From positions 51,656 through 115,655 of the forward strand of contig CAMYNC010000002.1 of assembly GCA_947259685.1 (NCBI GenBank): 64,000 nt of DNA, in the 5' to 3' direction. The stretch is from an uncultured Desulfuromonadales bacterium. GTDB taxonomy: Bacteria > Desulfobacterota > Desulfuromonadia > Desulfuromonadales > Geopsychrobacteraceae. Positions 1-8,804 of the stretch are shown piece by piece. The translations under genes and the position numbers were made by a program. The first letter of the stretch is position 1. Every line of letters begins with the position of its first letter. The notes under the pieces were generated by a model. It saw only the letters and a program-made list of their open reading frames with translations, did not search any database and was not told where the DNA came from.

Positions 1-94
1 GAAAAATGAGGAACATTTTTGTTGCTTTCTTTCTTTGCCTATTGTAATTAGTGCTATCAAATTACAAAACTGGTTAGGATAGGAGCATAAAGCA

Positions 95-1951
95 ATGTTT
101 TCTGATCCAGAAAAAAAATTCAGCTTGAAAATTGTCCATAAAATATGCCTTATCGGGTTGTTGATCCTAGGAGGGCTGCTGATTTTGGGCGGCATCAGCT
201 ATCGGGCGACCAGTAAAATCGTAACGAGTGCACGCGAAAACCAGGACCAAGACGTTAAGATCCGAACTCACCTGTTAGAAACCTATGACCAAGCGCTGGC
301 CAGCGAGTCTCAAGCCCGACAACTTGGCAATTTGAATCGTCGTCTCATCGAATTGCTTGATCTGGTTGTGAGCGGCCCAATGAAAGGGATCAGCCAAGCG
401 CAGATAATGGCGGAAGCAAAGCAGTTAGTGCTGGAAGCAGAAATAATTCGTCAAGTGCCCGGAAGCGATCGATTGATTGAGGGCACCCAAAACACCATCG
501 CTGATGTCACTATTAATAACTTTGATGACATCGCGACCTTGCTTGAATTTGAATTGTCGGACCTCTACGCGGAAAAAGACTCCCGTGAGAAATTTAAAGC
601 CCGCCAAGGAGACATCGCCCTGTCTTTAGCGAAAATGTATTACTTTATCTCCCGCAACTTGGAAGAATTGAGTGGCAACAGTCTGGCCGAAGTGACCGCC
701 GCAAAGAAAACCATGCAACTTGCATTGGAAAAAGCTGACCAGCAAACGGCAAATGCACGTGAAGCGCTGGAAGAAACCACCAGCACCGCTGCGATGAGCA
801 TGCTCTCGGTTTTTCTCTTCACGTTGGGTATCCTGACCCTTGTTTTTATCATTTTTACCCGCGGTCTTCTCACCCCCCTGCGCGCCACCGTCGACATGGC
901 CGGATCTCTGCGGAAAGGCTGGGTAGATGCGCGCTTGAATCTTGGCACACGCAATGATGAGTTTGGCAGCATGGCCTTGGCATTGAACGAATTTGCCGAC
1001 ACTTTGGAGCACGAGATTGCCGATACCATGCAGAAGTTTGCTGAAGGAAATTTCAATACCGAGATTCAGCCAACCGGCAAGCATGATTTAATCCGCACCG
1101 CATTGAAACAGATGGCTGATCGGCTCAGTGGTGTCATGACTGAAATTCTCGCAATGAGTGAGCAACTTGCAAATGGTAGCGCTCAGGTTGCAGAAAGTGC
1201 CCAGCAGCTTTCTGAAGGAGCCAGCTCTTCAGCCGCTTCCATGCAAGAAATCAGCGCGTCGATGAATCAGATGGCCAGTCAAATTCAATTGAGCGCGAAG
1301 AATGCAGAACAGGCCAGAACACTCTCCAGGGAAGCAACAGCGGCTGCCGAGTCTGGCAACACTAAAATGCAGCAGATGGTTAACGCGATGCTGGAAATTC
1401 GTGAATCCGGGCAGGGTATCAGTAAAATAATAAAGGCGATCGATGAGATCGCCTTCCAAACAAATCTGCTGGCACTAAACGCAGCGGTAGAAGCAGCTCG
1501 TGCCGGGCAGCATGGAAAAGGGTTTGCCGTGGTTGCAGAAGAGGTCCGAAATCTGGCCGGGCGAAGTGCCAAAGCGGCCGCAGAGACAACCGCACTGATC
1601 CAGGCGTCGGTGGCCAAAACGGACAATGGAGTGGAGATCGCCAATGAAACAGCACAGGCATTGCAAACCATCTTCGGCGGAATTAACCAGGTCTCCGAAC
1701 TTGTCGCTGAAATTGCCGCTGCCGACAAAGAGCAATCCATCGGCATTTCGCAAGTGAATACCGGATTGAGTCGCATTGACCTGGTGATCCAGGCCAATAC
1801 GGCGAACTCCGAAGAGAGTGCAGCCACCAGCCAGGAGCTCTCTTCTCAAGCGGTGCGCTTGCAAGAGATGCTCTCAAGGTTCAACCTGCAACAGCAGGAA
1901 CCATTTTCAGAACCAGCAGCATTGCTGGCTACCCAGCGCTTAATCAATTAA
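95..1951 (+). CDS. Methyl-accepting chemotaxis protein
   Basis: Transmembrane chemoreceptor of 618 residues that would pass periplasmic signals to CheA/CheW. A first membrane segment lies at about residues 16-37 and a periplasmic sensor region at 38-231. A second membrane segment follows at about 232-258, then a HAMP linker to about 312 and the cytoplasmic signalling domain. The signalling hairpin tip, with [20 protein letters not shown] from about residue 451, is the diagnostic MCP signature. There is no C-terminal CheR-tethering pentapeptide; the protein ends in TQRLIN. The start is supported by AGGAG a few bases upstream of the ATG. No che genes lie nearby, so it is an orphan receptor. The ligand cannot be read from the sequence. 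Confidence 0.95.
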   Translation: MFSDPEKKFSLKIVHKICLIGLLILGGLLILGGISYRATSKIVTSARENQDQDVKIRTHLLETYDQALASESQARQLGNLNRRLIELLDLVVSGPMKGISQAQIMAEAKQLVLEAEIIRQVPGSDRLIEGTQNTIADVTINNFDDIATLLEFELSDLYAEKDSREKFKARQGDIALSLAKMYYFISRNLEELSGNSLAEVTAAKKTMQLALEKADQQTANAREALEETTSTAAMSMLSVFLFTLGILTLVFIIFTRGLLTPLRATVDMAGSLRKGWVDARLNLGTRNDEFGSMALALNEFADTLEHEIADTMQKFAEGNFNTEIQPTGKHDLIRTALKQMADRLSGVMTEILAMSEQLANGSAQVAESAQQLSEGASSSAASMQEISASMNQMASQIQLSAKNAEQARTLSREATAAAESGNTKMQQMVNAMLEIRESGQGISKIIKAIDEIAFQTNLLALNAAVEAARAGQHGKGFAVVAEEVRNLAGRSAKAAAETTALIQASVAKTDNGVEIANETAQALQTIFGGINQVSELVAEIAAADKEQSIGISQVNTGLSRIDLVIQANTANSEESAATSQELSSQAVRLQEMLSRFNLQQQEPFSEPAALLATQRLIN

Positions 1952-2406
1952 AAAAGCCTGTGGGTGTTAATAACTTCTTGAGCTCCGAGGATTAAAGATA
2001 ACGTATTCCCTAAACGCTCCCTGCCAATTCAATCGAGCTTATCGTTGTTACCAAACATCAAAAGAGATTTTCTCTATAAATCCCTGTTGCGCCACCACTT
2101 CCCTACAAAAACGATCAACTTTACACTAAACAGCACATCCAATTAAGCGAGACCGTAAGTAAACAACCCTGAATACAACCTGCCTCGTTGATCACACCCT
2201 TAAGCCCTAAATAATTATAAAGAAATCATATATATTCCGACAATAACACTCTGGAATAAGAACAATGCCAGCGAAGAAATATACCTCGCTAGATTAAATT
2301 GTTTGCATTTTACCTACCTATTAAGTTATTTTTTATTAGATACTTCTTAATATTCAACTTCAAACAAGCAGGAAAACCCTAAAACATCGATAGAAGGAGA
2401 AAATAC
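1952..2406. other. AT-rich intergenic region
   Basis: About 450 bases between the chemoreceptor and the cytochrome gene. It is AT-rich and has no convincing reading frame or strong hairpin. It ends with a good ribosome binding site (GAAGGAG) just before the cytochrome start at 2407, so it probably carries the promoter of the cytochrome/porin pair. I could not place a specific promoter. Confidence 0.5.
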
Positions 2407-2724
2407 ATGGATCTGCGAAAATTATTGCTTGCTATTGTGCTTGTTGCGTTCGCTGCCACCAGTACTCTCGCAGCTGATGGCGGGAATCCGCGCAAAGGTA
2501 AATATCTGTTCAAGAAAAACTGCAAAACCTGCCATACCGAAGGTGCCACAGGGGGCAGCCTGACCCCCCTCTCTAAGACCATGGCCCAGTGGGATCGCTA
2601 CTTCAAAAAGAAAAAGCACGAGTCCCAGGCCTGGGAAAATCTTTCCGAGCAGGAACTGCTCGATATCAACCAATTCCTGTTCGACCATGCCGTTGACTCC
2701 GACCAGCCGGAAACCTGCGGATAA
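2407..2724 (+). CDS. Small periplasmic mono-haem c-type cytochrome
   Basis: A 105-residue exported protein. An N-terminal Sec signal peptide ends near residue 22 (hydrophobic LLLAIVLVAF core, LAA-like cleavage site). One haem-c binding motif, CKTCH, lies at residues 39-43. A methionine in LTPLSKTM downstream could be the second axial haem ligand, but this is inference. The C-terminus carries a further cysteine (PETCG). The gene is followed after 38 bases by the DUF3373 outer-membrane protein on the same strand, suggesting co-transcription and a role in periplasmic electron transfer. It is shorter than most class I cytochromes but keeps the fold elements around the haem. The ATG is preceded by GAAGGAG. 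Confidence 0.85.
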   Translation: MDLRKLLLAIVLVAFAATSTLAADGGNPRKGKYLFKKNCKTCHTEGATGGSLTPLSKTMAQWDRYFKKKKHESQAWENLSEQELLDINQFLFDHAVDSDQPETCG

Positions 2725-2762
2725 TCCCTACTTATTGCAAGATTGCTAGGAGGCAAAACCAA

Positions 2763-4313
2763 ATGAACAAAGTTATTTCCCTGGTGCTGGCAGGTCTGCT
2801 GCTCATTCCATGCGCTACCATGGCCGCACCGAGTATCGAAGAACTGCAGAAGCAGATCGCTGAAATCACTGAAGAACTAGAGGACCTGAACGATCGGGTC
2901 GATAAAAATGAAACCCATACGGCGACCGACAGGATCAGTTGGTACGGCGACCTGCGCACCAAGGCCGATTCGACCCGGCAGAAAGTGTTGGTCCGCCAGG
3001 CAATGCTGATCCAGGGGATGGGCGCTGTGCCAATGGCAACCAACACCGATTTTACCCAGAATAATGCTGTTCTCTATACCACCAGACTACGCCTCGGAAT
3101 GAAGGCCAAGGTCTGGAAGAACGTCAAGTTCAATGGTCGTTTATTGATGTACAAAAATTGGGGCGACTCTACTGGGTCCAAGGTTATGGACAGTTGGAGT
3201 GCATTCACCATGGATGGAACCAACAGCGGCAACACCACCGATGATGGTATCCATGTCGATCGAGCCTATTTCGTCTGGAGCGATATCAACAACAGTAATT
3301 TCTACCTGTCGATCGGTCGTCGCCCTTCAACCTACGGTGCGCCCACGAACTATCGTGAAAACGAAGCTCGCGGCGGCACCCCTTCCGGCCATCTGGTGAA
3401 CTTCGATTTCGACGGTATAACCATCGGCTACAAACTTCACAAACGGACCGGGGTTGCGGGCCAGACCATCCGCTTCTGCTACGGCCAGGGATACGAATCA
3501 GAATACGGCAACGGCACCCTCTGGCGTAAGACCGATGTCGACGACACCCACCTTGGCGGCTTTAACTTCGATGTTTGGGATGATGGAGAATCCTGGCTGC
3601 AGCTGACGATGTTCGGCGCCAAGGATATCTCCGACGGCTTCAAAGGTGTTGGCGTTATGCCGATGATCGACTCCAATGGTGATGGTATCGGCGATAGCAT
3701 GAACACCAACGATTATATCACCCGGCTTTCGGCAACCACCAACGTTGGTGACATGCTCATTGGTGGTATTGGCTATGGCCGCAGGTTGGACAATGACGTG
3801 GTCCTTTTCGGTTCGCTCGGTTGGACTCGGACCCTTGCCAACAACAACTTCAACTCGATGGGATTTGGTGGCCTGCTGTCCGATGCCGCACCGATCTTCA
3901 CCGGCGCTGGCGCCTTTACCGGCAGCTATGCCAAGGATGGTGTCGGCGATAACCACGATGGGTACTCCGTCTATGTCGGCACGCAAATTCCTGCACCGAT
4001 GGGTAAAATCGGCCTTGAATACAACTATGGATCCCGTTATTGGGCCCCCTTCACCCAAGCCCAGGACGATGTCCTCGGCAGCAAACTGGCAACCCGCGGA
4101 CATGTCGGAGAAGGCTATTATATCTTTGATATTAATCCCAAAATGTTCCTGAAAGTCGGCGCAATTTATTACGACTACGAATACACGGGTAGCGGTTCGA
4201 TGCTCGGCAAACCACAAAAAGTCAGCGATGTGGATGACGGCAAGGCATACTCGGCCTTCCCGGTGATCGATACAGCCTGGGACGCCTATGCCTCAATGAC
4301 AGTCAAGTTCTGA
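2763..4313 (+). CDS. DUF3373 family outer-membrane porin-like protein
   Basis: A 516-residue protein with a signal peptide of about 21 residues (LVLAGLLLIPCATMAAP). It continues with a short coiled-coil stretch rich in Glu and Leu (about 24-50) and then a long aromatic- and glycine-rich region typical of outer-membrane beta barrels, ending in the terminal aromatic residue expected of barrels (SMTVKF). It resembles the DUF3373 proteins that are numerous in Geobacter and Desulfuromonas. Their exact function is not established; a porin role is inferred from the architecture. An AGGAGG lies upstream of the ATG. The pairing with a small cytochrome suggests an envelope electron-transfer or transport unit. 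Confidence 0.85.
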   Translation: MNKVISLVLAGLLLIPCATMAAPSIEELQKQIAEITEELEDLNDRVDKNETHTATDRISWYGDLRTKADSTRQKVLVRQAMLIQGMGAVPMATNTDFTQNNAVLYTTRLRLGMKAKVWKNVKFNGRLLMYKNWGDSTGSKVMDSWSAFTMDGTNSGNTTDDGIHVDRAYFVWSDINNSNFYLSIGRRPSTYGAPTNYRENEARGGTPSGHLVNFDFDGITIGYKLHKRTGVAGQTIRFCYGQGYESEYGNGTLWRKTDVDDTHLGGFNFDVWDDGESWLQLTMFGAKDISDGFKGVGVMPMIDSNGDGIGDSMNTNDYITRLSATTNVGDMLIGGIGYGRRLDNDVVLFGSLGWTRTLANNNFNSMGFGGLLSDAAPIFTGAGAFTGSYAKDGVGDNHDGYSVYVGTQIPAPMGKIGLEYNYGSRYWAPFTQAQDDVLGSKLATRGHVGEGYYIFDINPKMFLKVGAIYYDYEYTGSGSMLGKPQKVSDVDDGKAYSAFPVIDTAWDAYASMTVKF

Positions 4314-4330
4314 CGGCGGCGCACATCACG

Positions 4331-4362
4331 AAACAAGGAGAGGCAGCTGCCTCTCCTTGTTT
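4331..4362 (+). terminator. Rho-independent terminator after the porin gene
   Basis: A perfect 32-base palindrome: AAACAAGGAGAGGCAG at 4331-4346 followed directly by its reverse complement at 4347-4362. It lies 17 bases past the porin stop codon and is followed by TTCCTTTC. Stem strength and position support a terminator. Confidence 0.85.
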
Positions 4363-4416
4363 CCTTTCACCCTGAACAATCCGCTCAGCCACTCTTATTT
4401 GCCCAACCAGGCGCGG

Positions 4417-4515
4417 CTATTTCGCGACCAAAAACAAACCCGCCGGCAGCAATTCACCGAATTGAGCCAGTTTGTCCGCTTCCTCGATGGAAATACAATC
4501 ACGCACCACCCGCAA
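4417..4515 (-). pseudogene. Isolated 3' fragment of an Hsp70-like gene
   Basis: Read on the minus strand, these 99 bases encode 32 residues that match the last 32 residues of the large Hsp70-like gene at 18910-21702, including an in-frame stop at the same place. They begin LRVVRDCISIEEADKLAQFG and end LPAGLFLVAK. By eye 26 of 32 residues agree, and the DNA differs at about a dozen of some 95 positions. Similarity ends abruptly upstream of LRVV, so this is a detached gene end, not a whole gene. No start signal serves it. It most likely marks a former paralogous Hsp70 gene or a recombination remnant. Confidence 0.65.
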
Positions 4516-4635
4516 CTTGAGGTCAATCCGGCCAACGACTATCTTGCCTTTTGGAGGACTTAAGATAGCATTTCATTAAGGATGAATTGATTTTCGGGAG
4601 AGAGGGCTAACCTCTCGCTAAGTGGGGAGGGTATG

Positions 4636-4986
4636 ATGCTTAAACACGAACTGTTGCGCGACGATAATATTCTCATCGTTAGTCCCGAAGCTCCACTAGA
4701 AGTTAAAGATTTCGAAATATTGAATAGCGAAATTGATCCATACATTGAAGAGATGGGCAATCTTCAGGGACTGATGGTCTACACAGAATCTGTTCCTGGA
4801 TGTGACAACTTCGCGGCTTTTCTTTCCCATATAAAGTTCGTAAAAAATCATCATCAGAAAATAAAAAAAGTTGCGGCGGTCACCGACAGCGGTTTTCTGT
4901 CTATTTTGCCACATGTTGCCAGGCATTTTGTTCAGGCAGAAATACGACACTTCGCTTGGCAGGATAAAGGCGCAGCAATTGCCTAG
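4636..4986 (+). CDS. SpoIIAA-like (STAS/SEC14-type) protein
   Basis: A 116-residue soluble cytoplasmic protein resembling the SpoIIAA-like family (PF11964), small alpha/beta proteins with a STAS or SEC14-like fold. The pattern of a short N-terminal strand (NILIVSPEAPL), a middle segment LQGLMVYTESVPGCDNFAAF, a basic stretch (KNHHQKIKKVAAVTDSG) and a terminal amphipathic segment (EIRHFAWQDKGAAIAW-like) fits the family. Its biochemical role is unknown. Two ATGs are adjacent at 4633 and 4636; GGAGG at 4626-4630 leaves better spacing to 4636, so that start is preferred. It stands alone, with a long leader after the Hsp70 fragment. Confidence 0.75.
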   Translation: MLKHELLRDDNILIVSPEAPLEVKDFEILNSEIDPYIEEMGNLQGLMVYTESVPGCDNFAAFLSHIKFVKNHHQKIKKVAAVTDSGFLSILPHVARHFVQAEIRHFAWQDKGAAIA

Positions 4987-5144
4987 CTTAAATCTGCTGG
5001 AGATTGAGGGATAGGAGGAAACTTTTACGGAGAAAATAAGGAAAATTCATTTCATGCTTGCTCGAACATCACTTAGAAATCAGAAAAAGCCTACTATTCT
5101 GATAACGTTGAAATAATTTTTTACTGTCATTAAGAAGGGACGAT

Positions 5145-5756
5145 ATGAAAAAGTTTATACGTTTTGCTTTTTTCTACCTAGTTGTGTTGTCAACAACAGC
5201 AGCCTGTTCGCCAATAAAACCACTAGACGTTTCCAAGGCCGACGGCTACGACACTCCAATGCAAAAGGTCATGATTCTTACTTTTTCCAAACAGGGGTAC
5301 ATCCGCGAGCAGTTTGAAAATGTTCTTTCTAATCAGTTGGCTGAGAGGGGGGTTGCAACAATCCCCAGTTATGAAGTCTTTCCTGATCTAGGGACGCATA
5401 TAAATCCCGAAGTCGTGTTCGCAAAAGCCAAGGAGATGGGTGCGACGCACATTCTGGTGGCTAAATCAATCCATGAGGAAGAAGTAAAAAATGTTCAGCG
5501 CGCTGGTTATTCTTACGGATATGTAGCCGCCTATAGTGACCATACCAGTTTTTATGGAGAAGGGTTTTTCATGACCTATGTGGAGTACGATTCGACATAT
5601 TACAATGTGGTTGTAAATGTCTATGACGTAGCCACCAAAAAGCCGATATGGTCTTACCTGTCGCAACTTAAAGTCGCAGAATCAAGACAGGATGTAATCA
5701 ATCAATTCATCCCGACAGTCATCGAACAACTTAAAACGAGTAAGCTCCTTTTATAA
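5145..5756 (+). CDS. Putative lipoprotein, function unknown
   Basis: A 203-residue protein with a lipoprotein signal: a basic start (MKKFIRF), a hydrophobic core, and a lipobox STTAAC with the lipidated cysteine at about residue 21. The mature part begins SPIKPLDVSKADGYD. It has mixed alpha/beta character, with a repeated motif of conserved hydrophobics around AKEMGATHILVAKSI and a tyrosine-rich middle (AGYSYGYVAAYSDH, YVEYDSTYYNVVV). The layout recalls envelope lipoproteins of the DUF4136 or CsgG-like group, but I cannot assign a family firmly. It is monocistronic and ends at a shared hairpin terminator facing the convergent gene. Confidence 0.7.
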   Translation: MKKFIRFAFFYLVVLSTTAACSPIKPLDVSKADGYDTPMQKVMILTFSKQGYIREQFENVLSNQLAERGVATIPSYEVFPDLGTHINPEVVFAKAKEMGATHILVAKSIHEEEVKNVQRAGYSYGYVAAYSDHTSFYGEGFFMTYVEYDSTYYNVVVNVYDVATKKPIWSYLSQLKVAESRQDVINQFIPTVIEQLKTSKLLL

Positions 5757-5797
5757 CTCTGAATAGTTTATAAATGAATCGCCCTTAGTTGTGTAAA

Positions 5798-5841
5798 CAC
5801 AATCAACGGACGGAAATTGCCGCATCCGTCCGTTGATTGTG
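5798..5841. terminator. Bidirectional terminator hairpin
   Basis: A perfect 17-bp stem, with arms 5798-5814 and 5825-5841 (CACAATCAACGGACGGA and its complement) and a 10-base loop. It sits between the convergent lipoprotein gene ending at 5756 and the helix-hairpin-helix gene ending at 5864, so it probably ends transcription from both sides. Confidence 0.8.
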
Positions 5842-5863
5842 CTGTAGATTGACGACCTTAAAC

Positions 5864-6262
5864 TTATTTTTTCTTTGATTTTTTCTCGGCCTTTTTGCTC
5901 TTTTGGTTTTTTCCCGATTTTTTATTTTTCTTGGTTTTTTTATCTGTTTTGTCGTCTTTTTTGCTGCTCTTCGCTTTGGACTTAGCCTTTTTCTTTTCTT
6001 TCGATTTTTCTTTGGCTTTTTTCTTGGAAGGGGATTTCTTTTCCGGTTTCGGCTCAGGCGCTGGCGAGATCTGCTTTGCTTTGAGCAGCTCTTTGGCAGC
6101 GTCGATCGCCTGTTTCGCTCTGATTGCACTGAAGCCTTTGATCGATGTAACTTGGCCGACCTTTTGGACGGCCAGCTCCTCGGCAGTGGTAATCCCGCCT
6201 TCAGCCAGCATGTTTGCCGATGCAGGGCCGATACCGCGAACCTCCAGAATTGATGTGGACAT
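5864..6262 (-). CDS. Helix-hairpin-helix protein with lysine-rich tail
   Basis: A 132-residue protein in two parts. Residues 1-65 contain two helix-hairpin-helix-like turns (VRGIGPASANMLAEGG and VTSIKGFSAIRAKQAI), which in this fold bind the DNA backbone without sequence specificity. Residues from about 70 to the end are almost entirely lysine with Ser, Ala, Glu and Pro, a disordered histone H1-like tail. The combination suggests a nucleoid-associated or DNA-compacting protein; this is inference. The start ATG is preceded by GGAGAGG. It is followed downstream by the shared hairpin at 5798-5841, and a CHAD gene lies upstream on the same strand after a 72-base gap. Confidence 0.75.
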   Translation of the reverse strand: MSTSILEVRGIGPASANMLAEGGITTAEELAVQKVGQVTSIKGFSAIRAKQAIDAAKELLKAKQISPAPEPKPEKKSPSKKKAKEKSKEKKKAKSKAKSSKKDDKTDKKTKKNKKSGKNQKSKKAEKKSKKK

Positions 6263-6334
6263 TACCTCTCCTTCCGTTCGTTTAAGGGGCGGTTTGGCCG
6301 ACGCTCCCTTTGCAACGGTAACAGGCGAGAATTT

Positions 6335-7867
6335 TCATTTCTTTGCGGCCCCCTCGGAGCTTTTGGCAAATAGCTGCTGAAACTTCTCGCTGACCGATTC
6401 TGCGGTGAACCTGGCGATATTCGCCTCCACCAGGCTGCGTTCGTGGAGTTGTTTGTTGAACAACACCGCGGTAAGACCGTTGATACTGGCGAGTTGTTCG
6501 CGAGTGAGGTTTTTCCCTTGAGCAAAGCCGACCATAAACTCTCGCTCAATCGAGTAGTCGTTAATGCGTCCCAGGTTGTCCTGCAGGGTCTTCAACAGGC
6601 GGACCAGCTGTTTGATTTTTTTTCTTGCAAACAGTTCACTGAACAGTTCCAGCAGATAGCGTAGCTTTTTGCACTCGATCCGCAAGTCGTGGACCGTTTC
6701 ATCCGACGTTTCAGGCCGGATCGCCTCTCCCGCAGCACAGACCCGCCGATACTGGGTAAGAACCTTTTTGCTCACCAGCGCTCTAATCGGCAGCCTGGAG
6801 TATTTGCTGCTGAACTCCGGTTTTGAGCTCAGGGTGTGCAACAGCTGGTCGAACTCAGCTTGATAACCGTCGCTGGTCAAAGCAGCAGCGACCTTTTTCT
6901 GGGCGATAGTCCGCCGCCGTTTGATCCGGGAGAAAACCTGCGGCAAGCCGGCCTGAAGGTTTTCCGGCAGCATTTCCCGGTAGTCATTTTCATTGAGCAG
7001 AAAAACATCCAGATCGCGCAGGTCATTGGTTCTGCTGCCGAGGATTTTCAGTGCGCTTTTCAACAAAAGATAGCGCTGGGAAGACAGGGTCTTTTTAAAC
7101 AGGCCGACCAGTGACCGGCTTTTACGGATATTGACCCGGTACTGATGAACAAATTCGGTGTCAATTTCTGCGAGCATGCCCTGCTCATACCGACGAGCCG
7201 CCCGGAGCAGGCCTTGCACCATACTGCCTACGGCTGCTTCGGCCGGTTGCTCGGCGTCCAGCCTATAATTCTGTGTGGTTTTCGGAGTTTCGACCTCCAG
7301 TCCGCCCTCAAGCAGCAGTTGACGTAGGTGGAGAGGCTTAACGGCAACAGGTTGAAGCGCCGATAGCGACTTGAGGAGGTCGCCGTAATTTTTGCCATAA
7401 CCGCGTAACGGCAGGATCGTCGCCATGCAGGTGGTGAGATTGTCGTCCCCGGAAAGCCTGTAAAGCTGACAGCGGGTGACGATTTTTTCATCCCGAGTAA
7501 GGATCTCCAGCGACTCTGTGGTGAGCTGAAAGCGACATTTTGGCACAAAGGCGTGAAGAGAAAGGACCCCCTTGAGCTGATTCGCCAGCTCCCCTTTGGG
7601 TAGTTGCCACCAGAAACGACTCTTTTCGTTGGCCGGACATTCCGCCAGGCAGGTTCCGTCAGCCTGCCAGAGTTGCAGCAGACTGTTTTTTGCTTCTTGG
7701 GTCAGCAGCAAACCTGTCTGCCAGATCTGCCAGTCAAAATCATCCAGCAGGACAAGGTCACGGCGAGTCGTTTCGTGGCAACGACTGGTCAGTTTCTTCG
7801 GCAGAGCTTTGTCCAGGTCTGACGCGGTGGTGATCCGGGGGAATTTCCAGTCAGTCCTTAGACTCAT
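6335..7867 (-). CDS. CHAD domain protein
   Basis: A 510-residue cytoplasmic protein. The C-terminal half (about 225-495) is a CHAD domain, an all-helical unit with conserved His and basic residues that binds polyphosphate. Two diagnostic repeats are visible: VHQYRVNIRKSRSLVGLF near residue 245 and VHDLRIECKKLRYLLELF near 395. The N-terminal ~210 residues are mostly beta and could be a diverged CYTH (triphosphate tunnel) domain, which often precedes CHAD, but the ExExK signature is not clear. The start is supported by AGGAG. It may share a transcript with the helix-hairpin-helix gene downstream. A link to polyphosphate granules is inferred from the family. Confidence 0.85.
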   Translation of the reverse strand: MSLRTDWKFPRITTASDLDKALPKKLTSRCHETTRRDLVLLDDFDWQIWQTGLLLTQEAKNSLLQLWQADGTCLAECPANEKSRFWWQLPKGELANQLKGVLSLHAFVPKCRFQLTTESLEILTRDEKIVTRCQLYRLSGDDNLTTCMATILPLRGYGKNYGDLLKSLSALQPVAVKPLHLRQLLLEGGLEVETPKTTQNYRLDAEQPAEAAVGSMVQGLLRAARRYEQGMLAEIDTEFVHQYRVNIRKSRSLVGLFKKTLSSQRYLLLKSALKILGSRTNDLRDLDVFLLNENDYREMLPENLQAGLPQVFSRIKRRRTIAQKKVAAALTSDGYQAEFDQLLHTLSSKPEFSSKYSRLPIRALVSKKVLTQYRRVCAAGEAIRPETSDETVHDLRIECKKLRYLLELFSELFARKKIKQLVRLLKTLQDNLGRINDYSIEREFMVGFAQGKNLTREQLASINGLTAVLFNKQLHERSLVEANIARFTAESVSEKFQQLFAKSSEGAAKK

Positions 7868-7969
7868 GGGGCTCCTTCGGCGGCCGGCAATGTTCTAAAA
7901 ATGCTAGACAAAGGGATTGGCTCAAACATATCGACTTCTTGCCGATGGCCAGGCTAAGCGCAAAAGCAG

Positions 7970-8038
7970 AAAAGGTATTGCAAAAACCCCGCAATACCTT
8001 TTCAAGGCTCAGCGCTGAGCTGGTCGGCAAACGACCAG
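7970..8038 (-). terminator. Three tandem hairpins, terminator of the 39-residue protein gene
   Basis: Three inverted repeats follow one another: a 12-bp stem (AAAAGGTATTGC at 7970-7981 with 7991-8002), a 14-bp palindrome GCTCAGCGCTGAGC at 8007-8020, and a 7-bp stem (8020-8026 with 8032-8038). They lie immediately downstream of the small gene at 8047-8166. The first has the A-rich and T-rich flanks of a bidirectional terminator. Confidence 0.7.
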
Positions 8039-8046
8039 TGATCGCA

Positions 8047-8166
8047 TCAGGCTTGTTTCAGCGCTTTTTTCAATTTCTTCAACTTGCCTTCCTGTTTGGC
8101 AATTTTTGCTTTTCTGGCCTTGATTTCCTTCTTCAATACTTTTGCCGTTTTTGCCGATTTGGCCAT
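8047..8166 (-). CDS. 39-residue lysine-rich small protein
   Basis: A short gene encoding 39 residues, starting MAKSAKTAKVLKKEIKARKA and ending KKLKKALKQA. About 40% of the residues are lysine and the rest are mostly Ala, Leu, Ile, Glu and Gln, so it should form a single very basic amphipathic helix or coiled coil. AGGAG lies about nine bases before the ATG, and a hairpin cluster follows the stop. Together these support a real, expressed gene despite its size. Small proteins of this look occur in Geobacter and relatives, but I know of no assigned function. Nucleic-acid binding is a reasonable guess from the charge. It is monocistronic. Confidence 0.7.
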   Translation of the reverse strand: MAKSAKTAKVLKKEIKARKAKIAKQEGKLKKLKKALKQA

Positions 8167-8304
8167 CGGTCTTCTCCTGCAGTTAAATGGGGTGAAATTT
8201 CAGCAGCCCCTTTGTTATGCAATGAATATACAAACGATAGCAATGCCAGGCTAGCTGTCAAGCCACCTTCCACGCCGATGCAGCAAGTGACCTTCCCTAT
8301 TGCG

Positions 8305-8448
8305 ATGGTTAAAGAGCATTCCCACCGGCACATTACCGAGTGGGTGACATTGTTTGCCGACCGGATTCTCGCCAGCTCGGTTCTCGAACGCCTTGCCCGC
8401 CAGATGGAAATCGAAGCAGAGAGCTGTAGAGGGGTAATAAAATTTCAT
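8305..8448 (+). pseudogene. Possible remnant of an IstB-type transposition ATPase
   Basis: The plus-strand frame reads ITEWVTLFADRILASSVLER followed by LARQMEIEAESCRGV. This resembles the C-terminal end of IstB helper ATPases of IS21-type elements, where a W..L..D..LA...LDRL...-type helix precedes an I.G.SYR strand. No Walker motifs are present and there is no ribosome binding site, so at best it is a fragment. The assignment rests on recognising a short pattern and is tentative. Confidence 0.4.
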
Positions 8449-8676
8449 ACTGATCGGATCAATCCAAAAGATCGCCAAGAAGGCTCAGAGAATAAAGATT
8501 CATACTCAAGTCCGCACACAAAGGGACGCGGCGGCGGGTGTCAAAACTTACTACTTTTGCTAATGAACCAGGATACACCGCAATTCGTTCGCAAAAGTAA
8601 AATCCTGATTATTGAGGATGCCGATATGTTCGATTTATCCTAAGGTCAAGCGGGATCCTTATGGAATAACTTACAG

Positions 8677-8712
8677 AAACGCCCCTGCCCGCATATGCAG
8701 GCAGGGGCGTTT
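8677..8712. terminator. Strong hairpin terminator
   Basis: A perfect 13-bp stem, AAACGCCCCTGCC at 8677-8689 with its complement at 8700-8712, and a 10-base loop. A-rich 5' and T-rich 3' flanks allow function in both directions. It follows the decayed IstB-like region; no intact gene obviously uses it. Confidence 0.7.
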
Positions 8713-8804
8713 CATATTCTGGAGATGGTGACTTATAAGACTTACCTCACCACATCAAACACGACGCAATATGCCCATTCTATCATATAATCTTGGAGGT
8801 ACTC

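Noticed and set aside
4357..4563. Plus-strand 68-codon frame over the Hsp70 fragment
   Set aside because: It is antisense to the Hsp70 C-terminal fragment; the minus-strand reading matches a known protein and the plus frame lacks a ribosome binding site.
7939..8643. Long plus-strand frame of 234 codons
   Set aside because: It runs through the terminator hairpins and antisense to the 39-residue gene; only a short internal part (8305-8448) resembles a protein family.
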